A stretch of DNA of 6,088 bases, from the NCBI GenBank assembly GCA_902489515.1, contig CABUAL010000118.1:1-6088 (forward strand), read 5' to 3'. Shown piece after piece: positions 1-6,088 of this stretch. How positions within the stretch are numbered: position 1 is the stretch's first letter; every line of letters starts with the position of its first letter. The notes below the pieces were generated by a model. The model did no database searches. It had not been told where the DNA came from and saw nothing but the letters and a program-made list of their open reading frames with translations. A program made the translations under genes and the position numbers. Source of the DNA: an uncultured Collinsella sp. (GTDB lineage Bacteria; Actinomycetota; Coriobacteriia; Coriobacteriales; Coriobacteriaceae).

Positions 1-38
1 CGTTCCTCGCCGACCGCATCTGCGGCATCTGCGGCTGC
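1..38 (+). pseudogene. hyfG: Inverted fragment of [NiFe]-hydrogenase large subunit (hyfG-like), RICGIC motif
   Basis: Read on the plus strand from base 3, this piece encodes FLADRICGICGC. It matches the first nickel-site motif (RxCGxC, 'L1') of group 4 [NiFe]-hydrogenase large subunits, with the two metal-ligand cysteines at codons 21-23 and 30-32. In an intact HyfG this motif lies roughly 55-60 residues after the point where the minus-strand hyfG homology stops at about base 37. It should therefore be on the minus strand and further downstream. Finding it on the opposite strand, directly abutting the N-terminal part, means the sequence flips at about bases 36-46. After the second GC codon the plus frame reads PW instead of the expected residue plus His, so homology ends there. 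It is probably the same gene in inverted orientation; a second hyfG-like gene is possible but less likely. Confidence 0.75.
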
Positions 39-609
39 CCATGGGGACGAGCGTCGTCTCCTTGCCCTTGGTATCGGCCAAGAACTCGTAGTTTTCCATG
101 TCGCTCGCGGGAGCGGGACGGAAACGATAGTCCATGGAGTCCTTGCGCAGCGGATACAGGCCGCTGGGCCAATCGTCCGGCAGCACCAGGCGACGACGAT
201 CGGGCAGACCCTCGGGGATCAGGCCGAACATGTCGCGAAGCTCGCGCTCGCCCCACACGCAGGCGGGGACGAACGGCGTCACGGACGGGAACGTCATCTT
301 GGCGGGATCGACCTCGGTGCGCACGGTCACCCAGCCGGGGTCCTCCCCCTCCATGGAGATGACGTAGTACACGGCGTAACGGCCGCACAGGCTGCGCTCG
401 TCGTTGCCGATGATCACGGGAATCCAGCCGTAGCGCTCGTAATACAGGTAGTGGACGGCCTCGGGCAGCTTGTCCTGCTTGACGGTAATCGTCAGCTGGT
501 CCTCGCACTGCCACTCGACCTTTTCGATGCAGCCCGGAACGGCGCGGCGCAGGGCCTCGACATGGCTCTCGCAGCGACGGGCATACACCTTGTTCTCAGT
601 TTCAATCAT
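37..609 (-). CDS. hyfG: Hydrogenase-4 large subunit HyfG, N-terminal (NuoC-like) part, truncated by a strand switch
   Basis: HyfG/HycE is the catalytic large subunit of formate hydrogenlyase-type hydrogenases, a fusion of a complex I NuoC-like (30 kDa) domain and a NuoD-like [NiFe] domain. This frame was read directly from the sequence. ATG at 609-607 follows the hyfF stop by 3 nt, with GAGGTGGAG at 624-616 as ribosome binding site. Residues 1-160 are the NuoC-like domain. The 30 kDa signature runs from PSVTPFVPA (residue 108) through WGERELRDMFGL (119-130) to RRLVLPDDWPSGLYPLRKD (139-157). The link to the catalytic domain reaches LVPMG at residues 187-191. The next residues should be a PxHPAL-type segment, but the frame reads an arginine/cysteine-rich antisense string (SRRCRRCGRRGT) to base 1 without a stop. 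The complete protein in E. coli has about 555 residues, so two thirds are missing here. Confidence 0.9.
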
Positions 610-612
610 TCG

Positions 613-2172
613 TTACTCCACCTCGCTCTGAGCGGTCTCGGTACCGAACACAGCGCGGTACATCGGCGTCGCGTGAAGTTCCTCGGTGCTCTGCTCGAGC
701 ACGATGCCGGTCGCGGTCTCCACACCGTGCACGAGAGGCAGCGGGGTGGCGATGCCAAACCACAAGATCATGACAGCCAGGATGATTTCGGGGATAAGCA
801 TGAGCGCCGGGGCCTCATGCTTGCCCATGCCCTGGGGCGCATGGCCGAATACCGACTTGAGTGCGATACGGGTGAGCGCGGAGATGGCCACGGTAAGACC
901 GAGGGCGACCACGACGACCAGCCACATGGGACCGGCGGTAACACCGGCGACAAAAGTCAGGAACTCGGAGATAAACATGCCAAAGGGCGGGAAGGCACCA
1001 AGACCGAGCAGCGCCAGGACGGCGAGCGCGGCGGTTGCGGGGGCAACCTCGACGACGCCCTGGATCTTGGCCAGGCTACGCGTGCCAAAAGCGTGCTGGA
1101 TGTTGCCGGACACGCAGAAGGCAAGCGTCTTGGTAAAGCCGTGGAACACGCAGTGCAGCAGGGCCGCGGCGATACCCAGCGGGCCACCGATACCCAGGCA
1201 CAGGGCGATAACGCCCACGTTCTCCACAGACGAGTACGCAAAGCGGCGCTTGAGGTCGTCCTGGCGAAACATCGAAAGCGCCGCCACCAAAATGGACAGC
1301 GTGCCGACGATCAGCAGCAGAAGTTGCGGATACTCGGCACCCACGGCCTGGATGGTAAAGCCGTAGAAGCGCATGATCACAAGCATGGCACACTTAAGCA
1401 GGACACCCGAGAGCAGGGCCGAGACAGGGCTCGGAGCCTGAGAGTGGGCATCGGGCAGCCAAGTGTGCATGGGGAACAGGCCAGCCTTGGTGCCAAAGCC
1501 GATCACGATAAACGCAAAGGCGAGGCGCATGAGCGTCGGGTCGAACTGGTCGGCATACGGCAGCACGCACGACAGGAATGCGGCCTCGTGGGCGTTGGGA
1601 ATCACGTCGGCGGTGTTGGCGTAGATCAGCAGCGTACCGAACAGGCCAAAGGCCACGCCGGCGGTACAGACCATCGCATACTTCCAAGAAGCCTCGAGGG
1701 CCGTCTTGTTCTTGTAGATACCCACGAGGAACACGGTGGAAAGCGTGGTTGCCTCCACGGCGGCCCACGTGAGGATCATGTTGTTGGACAGGCACGCGAG
1801 CAGCATGGTGAACACAAACAGGCTAAACAGCGCAAAATACTGCTTGGCGCGCTCGGCGGGCATGGAGCCCTCCTCGATATCGGCCTTTACATAGGGCAGC
1901 GAGAACAGCCCCGTAAGAAAACCGATAAAGCCGATGAGCAGCACAAAGATGGCGCCCAGCGAATCGAGGTGGAACCACAGGCCAAGAGCGCTTGCGGTTT
2001 CGCCGCTCGTAAGGACGTCACCGGCCGTCATAATCGACAGCACCAGGACGGCTGCGACGGAGACCAGGTTGAGACCGGCAAACACGTTATAGGACGTGTT
2101 CTTAGGCAAAAACGCCATGACCAGCGAGAACACCAAAGGAGTCGCGAGCAGGGCGAAAATCAACGTTTCCAT
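613..2172 (-). CDS. hyfF: Hydrogenase-4 component F (NuoM/N-like antiporter subunit)
   Basis: HyfF is a polytopic membrane subunit related to complex I NuoM/NuoN and Mrp antiporters. It is thought to form one ion channel of the membrane arm. The protein has 519 residues (about 526 in E. coli HyfF) and is hydrophobic almost throughout. Key polar membrane residues of the family are present: Glu140 in WAAVEATTLSTVF (TM5 glutamate), Lys229 in GTKAGLFPMHTWLPDAHSQA (TM7 lysine and the proton-antiporter signature) and Lys260 in SGVLLKCAML (TM8). His344 and Lys348 follow in the HCVFHGFTKTL segment, and Glu403 lies in FISEF. The start ATG is 3 nt after the hyfE stop, with GAGGGGG at 2185-2179 inside the end of hyfE, so translation is probably coupled. 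It is followed by hyfG after 3 nt. It is complete, with no damage seen. Confidence 0.95.
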   Translation of the reverse strand: METLIFALLATPLVFSLVMAFLPKNTSYNVFAGLNLVSVAAVLVLSIMTAGDVLTSGETASALGLWFHLDSLGAIFVLLIGFIGFLTGLFSLPYVKADIEEGSMPAERAKQYFALFSLFVFTMLLACLSNNMILTWAAVEATTLSTVFLVGIYKNKTALEASWKYAMVCTAGVAFGLFGTLLIYANTADVIPNAHEAAFLSCVLPYADQFDPTLMRLAFAFIVIGFGTKAGLFPMHTWLPDAHSQAPSPVSALLSGVLLKCAMLVIMRFYGFTIQAVGAEYPQLLLLIVGTLSILVAALSMFRQDDLKRRFAYSSVENVGVIALCLGIGGPLGIAAALLHCVFHGFTKTLAFCVSGNIQHAFGTRSLAKIQGVVEVAPATAALAVLALLGLGAFPPFGMFISEFLTFVAGVTAGPMWLVVVVALGLTVAISALTRIALKSVFGHAPQGMGKHEAPALMLIPEIILAVMILWFGIATPLPLVHGVETATGIVLEQSTEELHATPMYRAVFGTETAQSEVE

Positions 2173-2175
2173 GGA

Positions 2176-2829
2176 CTACCCCCTCAGCTCGGACAGGTCG
2201 CGCGCATCGAGCGAGTGGGAGTCGTCCCAAATGCGACGCACGACGATGGACATGATGATGACGGCAAAGATGGCGTCGGTGGCGATACCGATCTCGATGA
2301 TCTCGGGAGCGGTGGGGGCCAAAAGCGCGAGCGTCACGTGGCTGCCGTTTTCCATAAGGCAGTATCCAAAGATCTGCTTCATGATGTTGCGCTGCGAGAT
2401 GATGCAGGTGAGGCCCACAAAGAAGTGAGCGAAGCTAATGGCGAGCGCAGGAGTTGCGACCTCGGCCGTGGGCAGGCTGATCTGCGTCACGACGGCAAAG
2501 CAGATCGCGACCTCGACGGCGATGATGCAGATGGCCCACGCGGGCTTAAGGCCGGCCTTGAGCGATGCGTCGCTCGGCTCGCCCATCTTCTTATATGCGC
2601 GGTTAAGGATATAAGGGACCAGGACGACCTTAGTGATAAAGGCAGATCCAGCCCACATAAGCAGCTCCTGCGCACCGGTGGTGACACCGAGCGTGGCGAG
2701 CAGTCCCACGAGCACCAGCGACTGCACCGCATACCAGCTGATGGCGTGCTTGATGTTCTTGGAGACGACCACCATGGTGGACGTGACGATCAGAAGGCCG
2801 CCAAGGATGTTGACGATCGAATAACCCAT
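2176..2829 (-). CDS. hyfE: Hydrogenase-4 component E (NuoK-like membrane subunit)
   Basis: HyfE is the small membrane subunit found in Hyf-type but not Hyc-type complexes; its C-terminal half resembles NuoK. At 217 residues it is almost exactly the length of E. coli HyfE (216). The diagnostic stretch is RNIMKQIFGYCLMENGSHVT (147-166), followed by TAPEIIEIGIATDAIFAVII (173-192), as in NuoK. An earlier conserved part is LLMWAGSAFITKVVLVPYIL (57-76), with Lys67 in a membrane segment. The ATG at 2829 has a consensus ribosome binding site, TAGGAGGT at 2845-2838, 8 nt away. The gene sits between hyfD (13-nt gap) and hyfF (3-nt gap), as in E. coli. Its presence together with two NuoM/N-like genes identifies the complex as Hyf-like rather than the smaller Hyc type. 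Confidence 0.95.
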   Translation of the reverse strand: MGYSIVNILGGLLIVTSTMVVVSKNIKHAISWYAVQSLVLVGLLATLGVTTGAQELLMWAGSAFITKVVLVPYILNRAYKKMGEPSDASLKAGLKPAWAICIIAVEVAICFAVVTQISLPTAEVATPALAISFAHFFVGLTCIISQRNIMKQIFGYCLMENGSHVTLALLAPTAPEIIEIGIATDAIFAVIIMSIVVRRIWDDSHSLDARDLSELRG

Positions 2830-2837
2830 GTCGTTCT

Positions 2838-2845
2838 ACCTCCTA
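2838..2845 (-). promoter_or_regulatory. Ribosome binding site of hyfE overlapping the hyfD stop
   Basis: The minus strand reads TAGGAGGT, a full anti-16S match, 8 nt before the hyfE ATG. Its first three bases are the hyfD stop codon. Confidence 0.85.
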
Positions 2846-4300
2846 ACCGATCCAGCTGGCCGAAAGCGGGCCGCTGACGATGACCATGATGATGAGCACG
2901 ATGAACACAAACGCCATCGCGCGGGGAAGCGGGGCTCCCGCAGCGACCTCTTCGCTCGGCTCGCCGGGCAGGCAATAGCCCATCCACTTGAGGAACCAGG
3001 CGAAGGTGGCGACGGTCTCGGCGACCATGATGCACACGAGCACCAGGATCGCGACGTTGCCGGCACCCACGGAGAAGCCACCGGCGATGATCTGGAACTT
3101 CGAGAAGAACGTGTTCATGGGCGGCACGCCAGCAATGGCGAGTGCCGCGACACCAAAGCCCACGCCCGAGATCGGGTACTTCTTTACGATGCCGCGAAGC
3201 TTGGGCAGCATACGCGTGCCGAGCGTAAAGGAGAACGAACCGGCGATCAGGAAGAACAGCGTCTTGGCGAAAGCGTGGTTAAAGATGTGGCACACGGCGC
3301 CATCAAAGGCCAGCTGGCTGCCAAAGACCGAAAGGCCCAGACCAAAGAACACATAGGAGAGCTGAGCGATCGTGGAGAAGGCCAGCAGACGCTTCATGTC
3401 CTTTTGCGGCAGGTACATAAGGAAACCAAAGAGCATGGTGACCATGGCGTCGATAATGGCAACCCAGCCCACGATCTCGGGAATCTCGCCGGCAGAGACG
3501 AGTGCACGCGCGAACACGCACACGCCGACTTTGACCATCGAGGCACCATGCAGGTAGGCCGAAACAGGCGTCGGCGCCTCCATGGCCGAAGGCAGCCACA
3601 TGTACATGGGAACCTGTGCGGACTTGGCCCAGGCCGCAAACAGCACGAGCAAAAGGACGATAGCCTTGAGCTTGGCGTCGAGGCCGGCAATCGCGGTAAT
3701 GGCGAAGGTGCCGGTGTGGGCAAACACGATGGCAGCGCCCAGATACAGGCCGAGCGCACCGATATGCGTAATGATCAGGGCCTTCATGCCGGCCTTCTTG
3801 GCCGTAGGCGTCATGTAGTAGCTAATGAGGCCCCAAGAGCACGCACCCGTGATCTCAAAGAACACGAGCTGGCCCAAAAGGGTCGAGCTGTACACGAGGC
3901 CGGCCATGGCGCCGATGAAGGTCGCGAGGTACGCGTAGAAGCGACGACGCGGCGCATCGGGATGCTCACGGTTATTCTCGCTCATATAGGGAATCGAATA
4001 GATCACGACAAGCAGGCCGATACCCACAAAGGCGGGCGCGAGCAGCGTGCTCATGCGATCGAAGGTGAATCCCATAACGAGGGTCTGCCCAAACGAGATC
4101 AGGGGGACCTGCGTGTCGGGCATGCCGGCGCCAGCGAAATTCGCGGCGAGGGCGATGGTGCAGACCGTCGAGACGGCGGCACCCAAAACGCTGAACCACT
4201 TGGCGTACGGACGGGGGAACAGGGCGACGAGCACCGAGGCCACCATCGGGGCCGCGATAGCGACCAAGCCGAGAAGGGACAGACTGACTGCAAATGACAT
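2843..4300 (-). CDS. hyfD: Hydrogenase-4 component D (NuoM/N-like antiporter subunit)
   Basis: This second antiporter-like subunit of the membrane arm has 485 residues (about 479 in E. coli HyfD). Family channel residues visible are Glu149 in FFEITGACSWGLI (TM5), Lys226 in AWAKSAQVPMYMWLPSAMEA (TM7), Lys257 in GASMVKVGV (TM8), and His338, His342 and Lys346 in HIFNHAFAKTLFFLIAGS. Lys401 lies in NTFFSKFQIIAGGF, the TM12 position. The lysine in FFSKF distinguishes it from HyfF, which has glutamate at the equivalent place, and supports calling it HyfD. ATG 4300 is preceded by two purine-rich ribosome-binding stretches: AGGAG at 4317-4313, overlapping the hyfC stop, and GGGAG at 4310-4306, closer to the start. 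The gene is complete and undamaged. Confidence 0.93.
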   Translation of the reverse strand: MSFAVSLSLLGLVAIAAPMVASVLVALFPRPYAKWFSVLGAAVSTVCTIALAANFAGAGMPDTQVPLISFGQTLVMGFTFDRMSTLLAPAFVGIGLLVVIYSIPYMSENNREHPDAPRRRFYAYLATFIGAMAGLVYSSTLLGQLVFFEITGACSWGLISYYMTPTAKKAGMKALIITHIGALGLYLGAAIVFAHTGTFAITAIAGLDAKLKAIVLLLVLFAAWAKSAQVPMYMWLPSAMEAPTPVSAYLHGASMVKVGVCVFARALVSAGEIPEIVGWVAIIDAMVTMLFGFLMYLPQKDMKRLLAFSTIAQLSYVFFGLGLSVFGSQLAFDGAVCHIFNHAFAKTLFFLIAGSFSFTLGTRMLPKLRGIVKKYPISGVGFGVAALAIAGVPPMNTFFSKFQIIAGGFSVGAGNVAILVLVCIMVAETVATFAWFLKWMGYCLPGEPSEEVAAGAPLPRAMAFVFIVLIIMVIVSGPLSASWIG

Positions 4301-4305
4301 TGTTT

Positions 4306-4318
4306 CTCCCTTCTCCTA
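4306..4318 (-). promoter_or_regulatory. Ribosome binding site of hyfD overlapping the hyfC stop
   Basis: The minus strand reads TAGGAGAAGGGAG, then 5 nt, then ATG at 4300. TAG is the hyfC stop. Because this site is normally entered from hyfC, the upstream TGA created by the hyfC break at 4714 may reduce hyfD translation (inference). Confidence 0.75.
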
Positions 4319-5172
4319 CACGCCTACGACCACGAAGACAAACGCCAGAACGGCGATGCCCACAACGGCCCAGGTCTGATTGCCAAGCACCTTAAAACGC
4401 GAGCGCGAGCAGGAGTTCTCGATCACGCCGCACACGACAAAGTCGATCAGGCACTTCACCAGGAAGATGACCGCGCCCAGAACGGCGGCAGCGCCCACGG
4501 TCGCGGGCTCGCCCCAGGGGACGAAGATCGCGCAGAACCAGGCGACGACCAGGACCTGCTTCATGGACATGGCGAGCTTTGCCATCGCAAGCGACGGGCC
4601 GGAAAGCTCGGCGAGCGGACCTTCCTGAAGCTCCTGCTCGGCCTCGGCCTGATCAAACGGCAGCTTGCCGAGTTCCATGTAGCAGGCGATCGCAAAGGCG
4701 ATGCCGGCGAGAATCACGGCGACCGGCGCGTCGACGGCGCCCGCATCATGTACAGCCTGATGAGCACGCTCATGAGCAGCTCGCGGACGCCGCCGATACC
4801 GGCGTAGGCGTTGGACGAATCCACACCGCAGAGGGCGAAGAAGAAGCGGGCGAGCGCCAGGCTGTACATGATGGTGATGGCGTCACCAAAGACCGGGATG
4901 GGGCTTTGTGCCGTAAAGAGCGGCAGGCCCATCGCGAGCATAAAGGCGACGGCGAAGAACAGCGGCGGCATAATGCGCAGCGCAAAGCTCGCGTCCTCGC
5001 TCTGGGACTCGGGGCGCGCAAAGAGCTTGGCCAGGTCGCGGTAGTCCTGCATGATGCTGGGGCCGCGACGGTTGTGCATCTTGGCGCGGATCACGCGACC
5101 GAGACCGGAGAAGAACGGCGCGACGGCCATGACGACCACGCCCTGCAGAACGGCAAGTACGATGTTGTTCAT
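4316..5172 (-). pseudogene. hyfC: Hydrogenase-4 component C (NuoH-like), interrupted by deletion and frameshift
   Basis: HyfC/HycD is the NuoH-like integral subunit that anchors the hydrogenase module to the antiporter-like subunits. The N-terminal part (5172 to about 4759) is clear: IRAKMHNRRGPSIMQDYRDL (28-47), then LARFFFALCGVDSSNAYAG and GVRELLMSVLI to residue 138. There it departs from the family, reads six unrelated codons and stops at TGA 4716-4714. The C-terminal part continues in another frame from about 4741 (GAVDAPVAVILAG...) through YMELGKLPFDQAEAEQELQE to the normal end at TAG 4318-4316. The two parts total about 279 residues against about 315 in E. coli, so some 30 residues around a membrane helix are missing, including the segment that normally follows with 'EP'. 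The GTG at 4717 has no good ribosome binding site and sits mid-domain, so the second part is a remnant, not a gene. The gene is either really broken or a sequence chimera. Confidence 0.88.
4744..4873. repeat. 16-bp inverted repeat pair at the hyfC break
   Basis: CATCATGTACAGCCTG at 4744-4759 is the exact reverse complement of 4858-4873. The right copy is native hyfC: on the minus strand it encodes the IMYSL part of DAITIMYSLALARFF. The left copy sits exactly where HyfC homology and frame are lost, and is antisense to the gene. The 98 nt between the arms code normally for hyfC. A smaller hairpin, ATGAGC-AC-GCTCAT (4760-4773), touches the inner edge of the left copy. This looks like a templated inverted insertion rather than a functional repeat. 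Confidence 0.85.
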
Positions 5173-5177
5173 GCTCT

Positions 5178-5187
5178 CCCCTCCTTA
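5178..5187 (-). promoter_or_regulatory. Ribosome binding site of hyfC overlapping the hyfB stop
   Basis: The minus strand reads TAAGGAGGGG followed by 5 nt and ATG at 5172. The TAA is the hyfB stop codon, so terminating ribosomes sit on the hyfC Shine-Dalgarno site. It fixes the hyfC start and suggests translational coupling. Confidence 0.8.
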
Positions 5188-6088
5188 ACCCATTTGCACG
5201 GCGAGCACGAGGAACACCACGAGTGCCGCGACGATGTAGCAGATATAGATGCTGTAGTTGCCGCCCTCGAGCTTAGTCGCGAGGTCGGCGAGCTTCTCGA
5301 CACCCTTATGCGGGGCATCGACGAGAACCTTGTCGGGTACGGGCTCCACAGCCTCGGCAACACCGGTGAGCTTCTGGAAGAAGTGCGCGATGGACCAGCA
5401 GACGGCCGTGCAGCGGTCGCGCAGCGTGTAGAGCGGCTGCATAAACCAGGACACCTCGGAGGCAAAGGTCGTGGCCACGACGGGCATATGCTCGTTGGGA
5501 GCATAGCCGCATGCCCACGGCTGGGACTTCTGCACCTTGCCGACGGTCTTGAGCTTGCGGTAACCACAGGCAAGGCCGACAAGCACCACAAGCGCAATGG
5601 CGATCGCGGGCGTGGAGGTGGCAGCGCCGGAGTACTGGTTCATGAGTTCCATGCCCTCGGCGGCAAACACGCCACCGTACGGATGCAGCACGGATGCGGC
5701 GACATCGACCAGCACGGGCGCGATCACGGGAGCACCAATGCCCAGCACGACGCAGATGGCCGCGAGCAGGCCCTGCGCAAACACCATGGGGGCGGGAACC
5801 TCCTTGGCATTGGCCGCGGCCCCGGAGCGGGGCGCGGAGGCAAAGGAGACGCCATAGGCCTTGACGAAGCACGTGACAGCCAGCGCGCCGGTAATGGCAA
5901 GCGCGACGGCGGCGAACACGGCCACGATCATGACGGCCTTGTCGCCCTGCATGGCGGCATTAAAGAGCGACTGGTAGGTAAACCACTCGGACACAAAGCC
6001 GTTGAAGGGCGGGATGGCCGAGATGGCAAGCGCGCCAATGAGGAAGCAGATGGCCGTTGCCGGCATACGACGGAACAGGCCGCCCATC
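5185..6088 (-). CDS. hyfB: Hydrogenase-4 component B (NuoL-like antiporter subunit), C-terminal part
   Basis: This is the C-terminal roughly 300 residues of the large antiporter-like subunit (about 672 residues in E. coli HyfB); the gene runs off the right edge of the window. The methionine at 6087 starts the conserved internal sequence MGGLFRRMP, so it is not the true start. Visible family features are SAIPPFNGFVSEWFTYQSLF (residues 23-42 of this part), then CFVKAYGVSF with a membrane lysine (residue 76). Further on is the Hyf-type WACGYAP motif (191-197), followed by TTFASEVSWFMQPLY. The protein ends with a hydrophobic helix of about 20 residues (YICYIVAALVVFLVLAVQMG), as expected for a NuoL-like C-terminal anchor. 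The stop TAA 5187-5185 leaves a 12-nt gap to hyfC. Confidence 0.93.
   Translation of the reverse strand, partial: MGGLFRRMPATAICFLIGALAISAIPPFNGFVSEWFTYQSLFNAAMQGDKAVMIVAVFAAVALAITGALAVTCFVKAYGVSFASAPRSGAAANAKEVPAPMVFAQGLLAAICVVLGIGAPVIAPVLVDVAASVLHPYGGVFAAEGMELMNQYSGAATSTPAIAIALVVLVGLACGYRKLKTVGKVQKSQPWACGYAPNEHMPVVATTFASEVSWFMQPLYTLRDRCTAVCWSIAHFFQKLTGVAEAVEPVPDKVLVDAPHKGVEKLADLATKLEGGNYSIYICYIVAALVVFLVLAVQMG

Noticed and set aside
38..45. CCCATGGG palindrome as an operator or protein-binding site
   Set aside because: Most of it is the VPMG codons of hyfG, and its position at the strand switch makes it a junction feature. There is no promoter nearby.
134..367. 77-codon plus-strand open frame
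   Set aside because: It is antisense to the well-supported NuoC-like domain of hyfG and has no ribosome binding site or domain.
451..2877. An 808-codon open frame on the plus strand
   Set aside because: It lies antisense to hyfE, hyfF and part of hyfG, with an unstructured His/Gln/Arg/Asp/Gly-rich composition typical of the mirror frame of GC-rich membrane-protein genes. It has no recognisable domain, and the minus strand explains every base.
2828..4297. A 489-codon open frame on the plus strand
   Set aside because: It is the exact antisense shadow of hyfD, with the same low-complexity charged composition and no family resemblance.
4316..4717. Separate small gene starting at GTG 4717
   Set aside because: Its product is the C-terminal part of HyfC (YMELGKLPFDQAEAEQELQE), the homology extends upstream of the GTG to about 4741, and there is no convincing ribosome binding site.
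4714..4761. Programmed ribosomal frameshift joining the two hyfC parts
   Set aside because: There is no slippery heptamer, and about 30 codons of conserved sequence are missing, so a shift would not restore a normal protein. The inverted 16-bp copy explains the break better.
5185..6087. ATG at 6087 as the true start of a 300-residue protein
   Set aside because: MGGLFRRMP is a conserved internal segment of HyfB/NuoL-like proteins and the frame stays open to the window edge.

Overview
This window is a GC-rich bacterial fragment (roughly 60% G+C by eye, strong G/C third-position bias). It is almost entirely one minus-strand operon for a Hyf-type membrane-bound [NiFe]-hydrogenase, the family of hydrogenase-4 and formate hydrogenlyase-2. 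Read from right to left the order is hyfB (3' end only), hyfC (broken), hyfD, hyfE, hyfF, hyfG (5' end only). This is the order of Escherichia coli hyfBCDEFG. The strong Shine-Dalgarno sites, base composition and protein flavour suggest a gut actinobacterium of the Coriobacteriia (Collinsella/Olsenella-like), but that is an inference from memory, not a search.

Layout: 6088-5185 hyfB, NuoL-like antiporter subunit, open at the window edge. 5172-4316 hyfC, NuoH-like subunit, interrupted. 4300-2843 hyfD, NuoM/N-like. 2829-2176 hyfE, NuoK-like. 2172-613 hyfF, NuoM/N-like. 609-about 37 hyfG, N-terminal NuoC-like domain of the fused large subunit. Spacers between genes are only 3-15 nt, and at three junctions the stop codon of one gene is part of the next gene's ribosome binding site. 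No intergenic stretch is long enough to hold a promoter or terminator.

Together the products would form the membrane arm (HyfB, D, F antiporter-like; HyfC anchor; HyfE small subunit) plus the start of the hydrophilic catalytic arm (HyfG). The complex would couple H2 evolution from reduced ferredoxin or formate to ion movement. The electron-transfer subunits HyfA, HyfH and HyfI, maturation genes and any formate dehydrogenase would lie outside the window.

No new system was found. The unusual content is structural. (1) Within the first ~45 bases hyfG switches strand: its N-terminal part reads on the minus strand, while the [NiFe]-site motif RICGIC of the same kind of gene reads on the plus strand. 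(2) hyfC has lost about 30 codons and its frame, and carries at the break a 16-bp inverted copy of its own sequence from about 100 nt upstream in the gene. Both look like strand-switching events. They are either real rearrangements or amplification/assembly chimeras, and reads would decide.
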